Below, one piece after another: positions 5,456 to 5,730 of a DNA stretch of 5,730 nucleotides. The position numbers and the translations under genes were made by a program. Below the pieces are notes generated by a model. The model did no database searches. It had not been told where the DNA came from and worked only from the letters and a program-made list of their open reading frames with translations. The stretch is from contig JAFGDP010000131.1 of NCBI GenBank assembly GCA_016932075.1, positions 1-5,730 of the forward strand, read 5' to 3'. Within the stretch, counting starts at the first letter, position 1; each line of letters opens with the position of its first letter. The stretch is from Chitinispirillaceae bacterium. Lineage in GTDB: Bacteria; Fibrobacterota; Chitinivibrionia; Chitinivibrionales; Chitinispirillaceae.

Positions 5456-5491
5456 GGGGAAGTCTTTCCCCGTATAAAAACTTCTTTATAC
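5456..5491. terminator. Tandem hairpins beside the stop codon of the right-hand gene
   Basis: Two perfect hairpins abut. GGGGAA/TTCCCC has a 4-base loop (5456-5471) and GTATAAA/TTTATAC has a 6-base loop (5472-5491). They begin 7 bases past the stop codon of the minus-strand gene at 5498, where a terminator is expected. In the plus direction the second stem is followed by TTTTATTTATT, which is the more terminator-like orientation; in the minus direction no T-run follows. Confidence 0.4.
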
Positions 5492-5497
5492 TTTTAT

Positions 5498-5730
5498 TTA
5501 TTGGGGCGTATTCTCCTCTTTCCAGTCATAGTTCAGCACGAACAGTTCGCCTGATGGGGAGTCGGCGCGCAGGGACGGCACGCCAGGCGCCTGCAGACCG
5601 TCATTGAACCGCGTGTCGTAATAGAAGCGGAAGGTCTCGTTGCCCGGGCCGCCCTGGGAGTTGTGGGACTCCTCATAGGTGTCGATGGCGCGCGTGCCGA
5701 GCGCGCTGAGCGTGTAGTGGTAACGGTTCA
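5498..5730 (-). CDS. Unrecognised protein, C-terminal 76 residues
   Basis: The frame enters from the right edge and ends at a TAA read from 5498-5500. I translated it directly: 76 uninterrupted codons with G+C-rich coding character, unlike the AT-rich DNA just past the stop. The start is outside the window. It begins NRYHYTLSALGTRAID and ends with GELFVLNYDWKEENTPQ, and is rich in tyrosine, phenylalanine and asparagine with alternating polar and hydrophobic residues, as in an extended beta-rich or secreted protein. I see no catalytic motif, membrane segment or FlgD-type sorting tail, and I do not recognise the family. The tandem hairpins directly after the stop support a real gene end. Confidence 0.65.
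   Translation of the reverse strand, partial: NRYHYTLSALGTRAIDTYEESHNSQGGPGNETFRFYYDTRFNDGLQAPGVPSLRADSPSGELFVLNYDWKEENTPQ

Larger units (their letters stand above)
4857..5497. other. 640-base gene-free stretch rich in repeats
   Basis: No open frame here has a ribosome binding site or a recognisable product. The stretch holds a 60-base stem-loop (4958-5017) that overlaps a possible promoter, a poly-A tract (5080-5088), a split direct repeat (5122-5167), a perfect 6-base hairpin CAACGC/GCGTTG (5179-5194), a multi-helix segment (5375-5453) and tandem hairpins (5456-5491) next to the stop codon of the right-hand gene. Two open frames of 75 and 90 codons overlap on opposite strands (5117-5344 plus, 5167-5439 minus); neither is convincing. 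The stretch could carry a non-coding RNA or the remnant of a mobile element, but nothing identifies either. Confidence 0.5.

Noticed and set aside
1..5730. CRISPR array or insertion sequence
   Set aside because: There are no regularly spaced repeats and no transposase reading frame on either strand; the inverted repeats seen are too short and unpaired with one another to bound an element.

Overview
The window is a small stretch of bacterial chromosome with five supportable protein genes, two of them cut by the window edges, separated by unusually roomy intergenic DNA. From left to right: the first 162 codons of a secreted family 1 pectate lyase (minus, runs off the left end); a 483-base divergent regulatory region; a Tat-exported DUF362 protein with a C-terminal FlgD/T9SS-type Ig-like domain (plus, 972-2342); a convergent gap; a single-HKD phospholipase D-like protein (minus, 2580-3110); an AT-rich gap; a cobalamin-binding-domain radical SAM protein (minus, 3384-4841); about 640 bases without a convincing gene but with several inverted and direct repeats; and the last 76 codons of an unrecognised protein (minus, 5498-5730, runs off the right end).

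The organism cannot be named from this sequence. A pectate lyase carrying a dockerin-like calcium loop, together with a C-terminal domain of the kind used as a sorting or anchoring module on secreted proteins, points by inference to a polysaccharide-degrading member of the Fibrobacterota/FCB-type bacteria or a similar Gram-negative lineage. Shine-Dalgarno sites are clear for the pectate lyase and DUF362 genes and weak or absent for the others.

The genes do not form an obvious pathway. The two left-hand genes are divergent, share one upstream region and both encode exported proteins, so they could be co-regulated. The phospholipase D-like and radical SAM genes lie on the same strand but are 273 bases apart and differ in base composition. 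Rows counted by eye give 22/60 and 26/60 G+C inside the radical SAM gene, against 39/60 in the DUF362 gene and 38/60 in the phospholipase D-like gene, so the radical SAM gene and its AT-rich left flank look like a separate acquisition.

I did not find a complete, clearly new system. The best leads are the repeat-rich gene-free stretch 4857-5497 (a long stem-loop overlapping a possible promoter, a multi-helix fold, and tandem hairpins beside a stop codon), the Tat signal combined with a sorting-type domain on the DUF362 protein, and the calcium-loop insertion in the pectate lyase.
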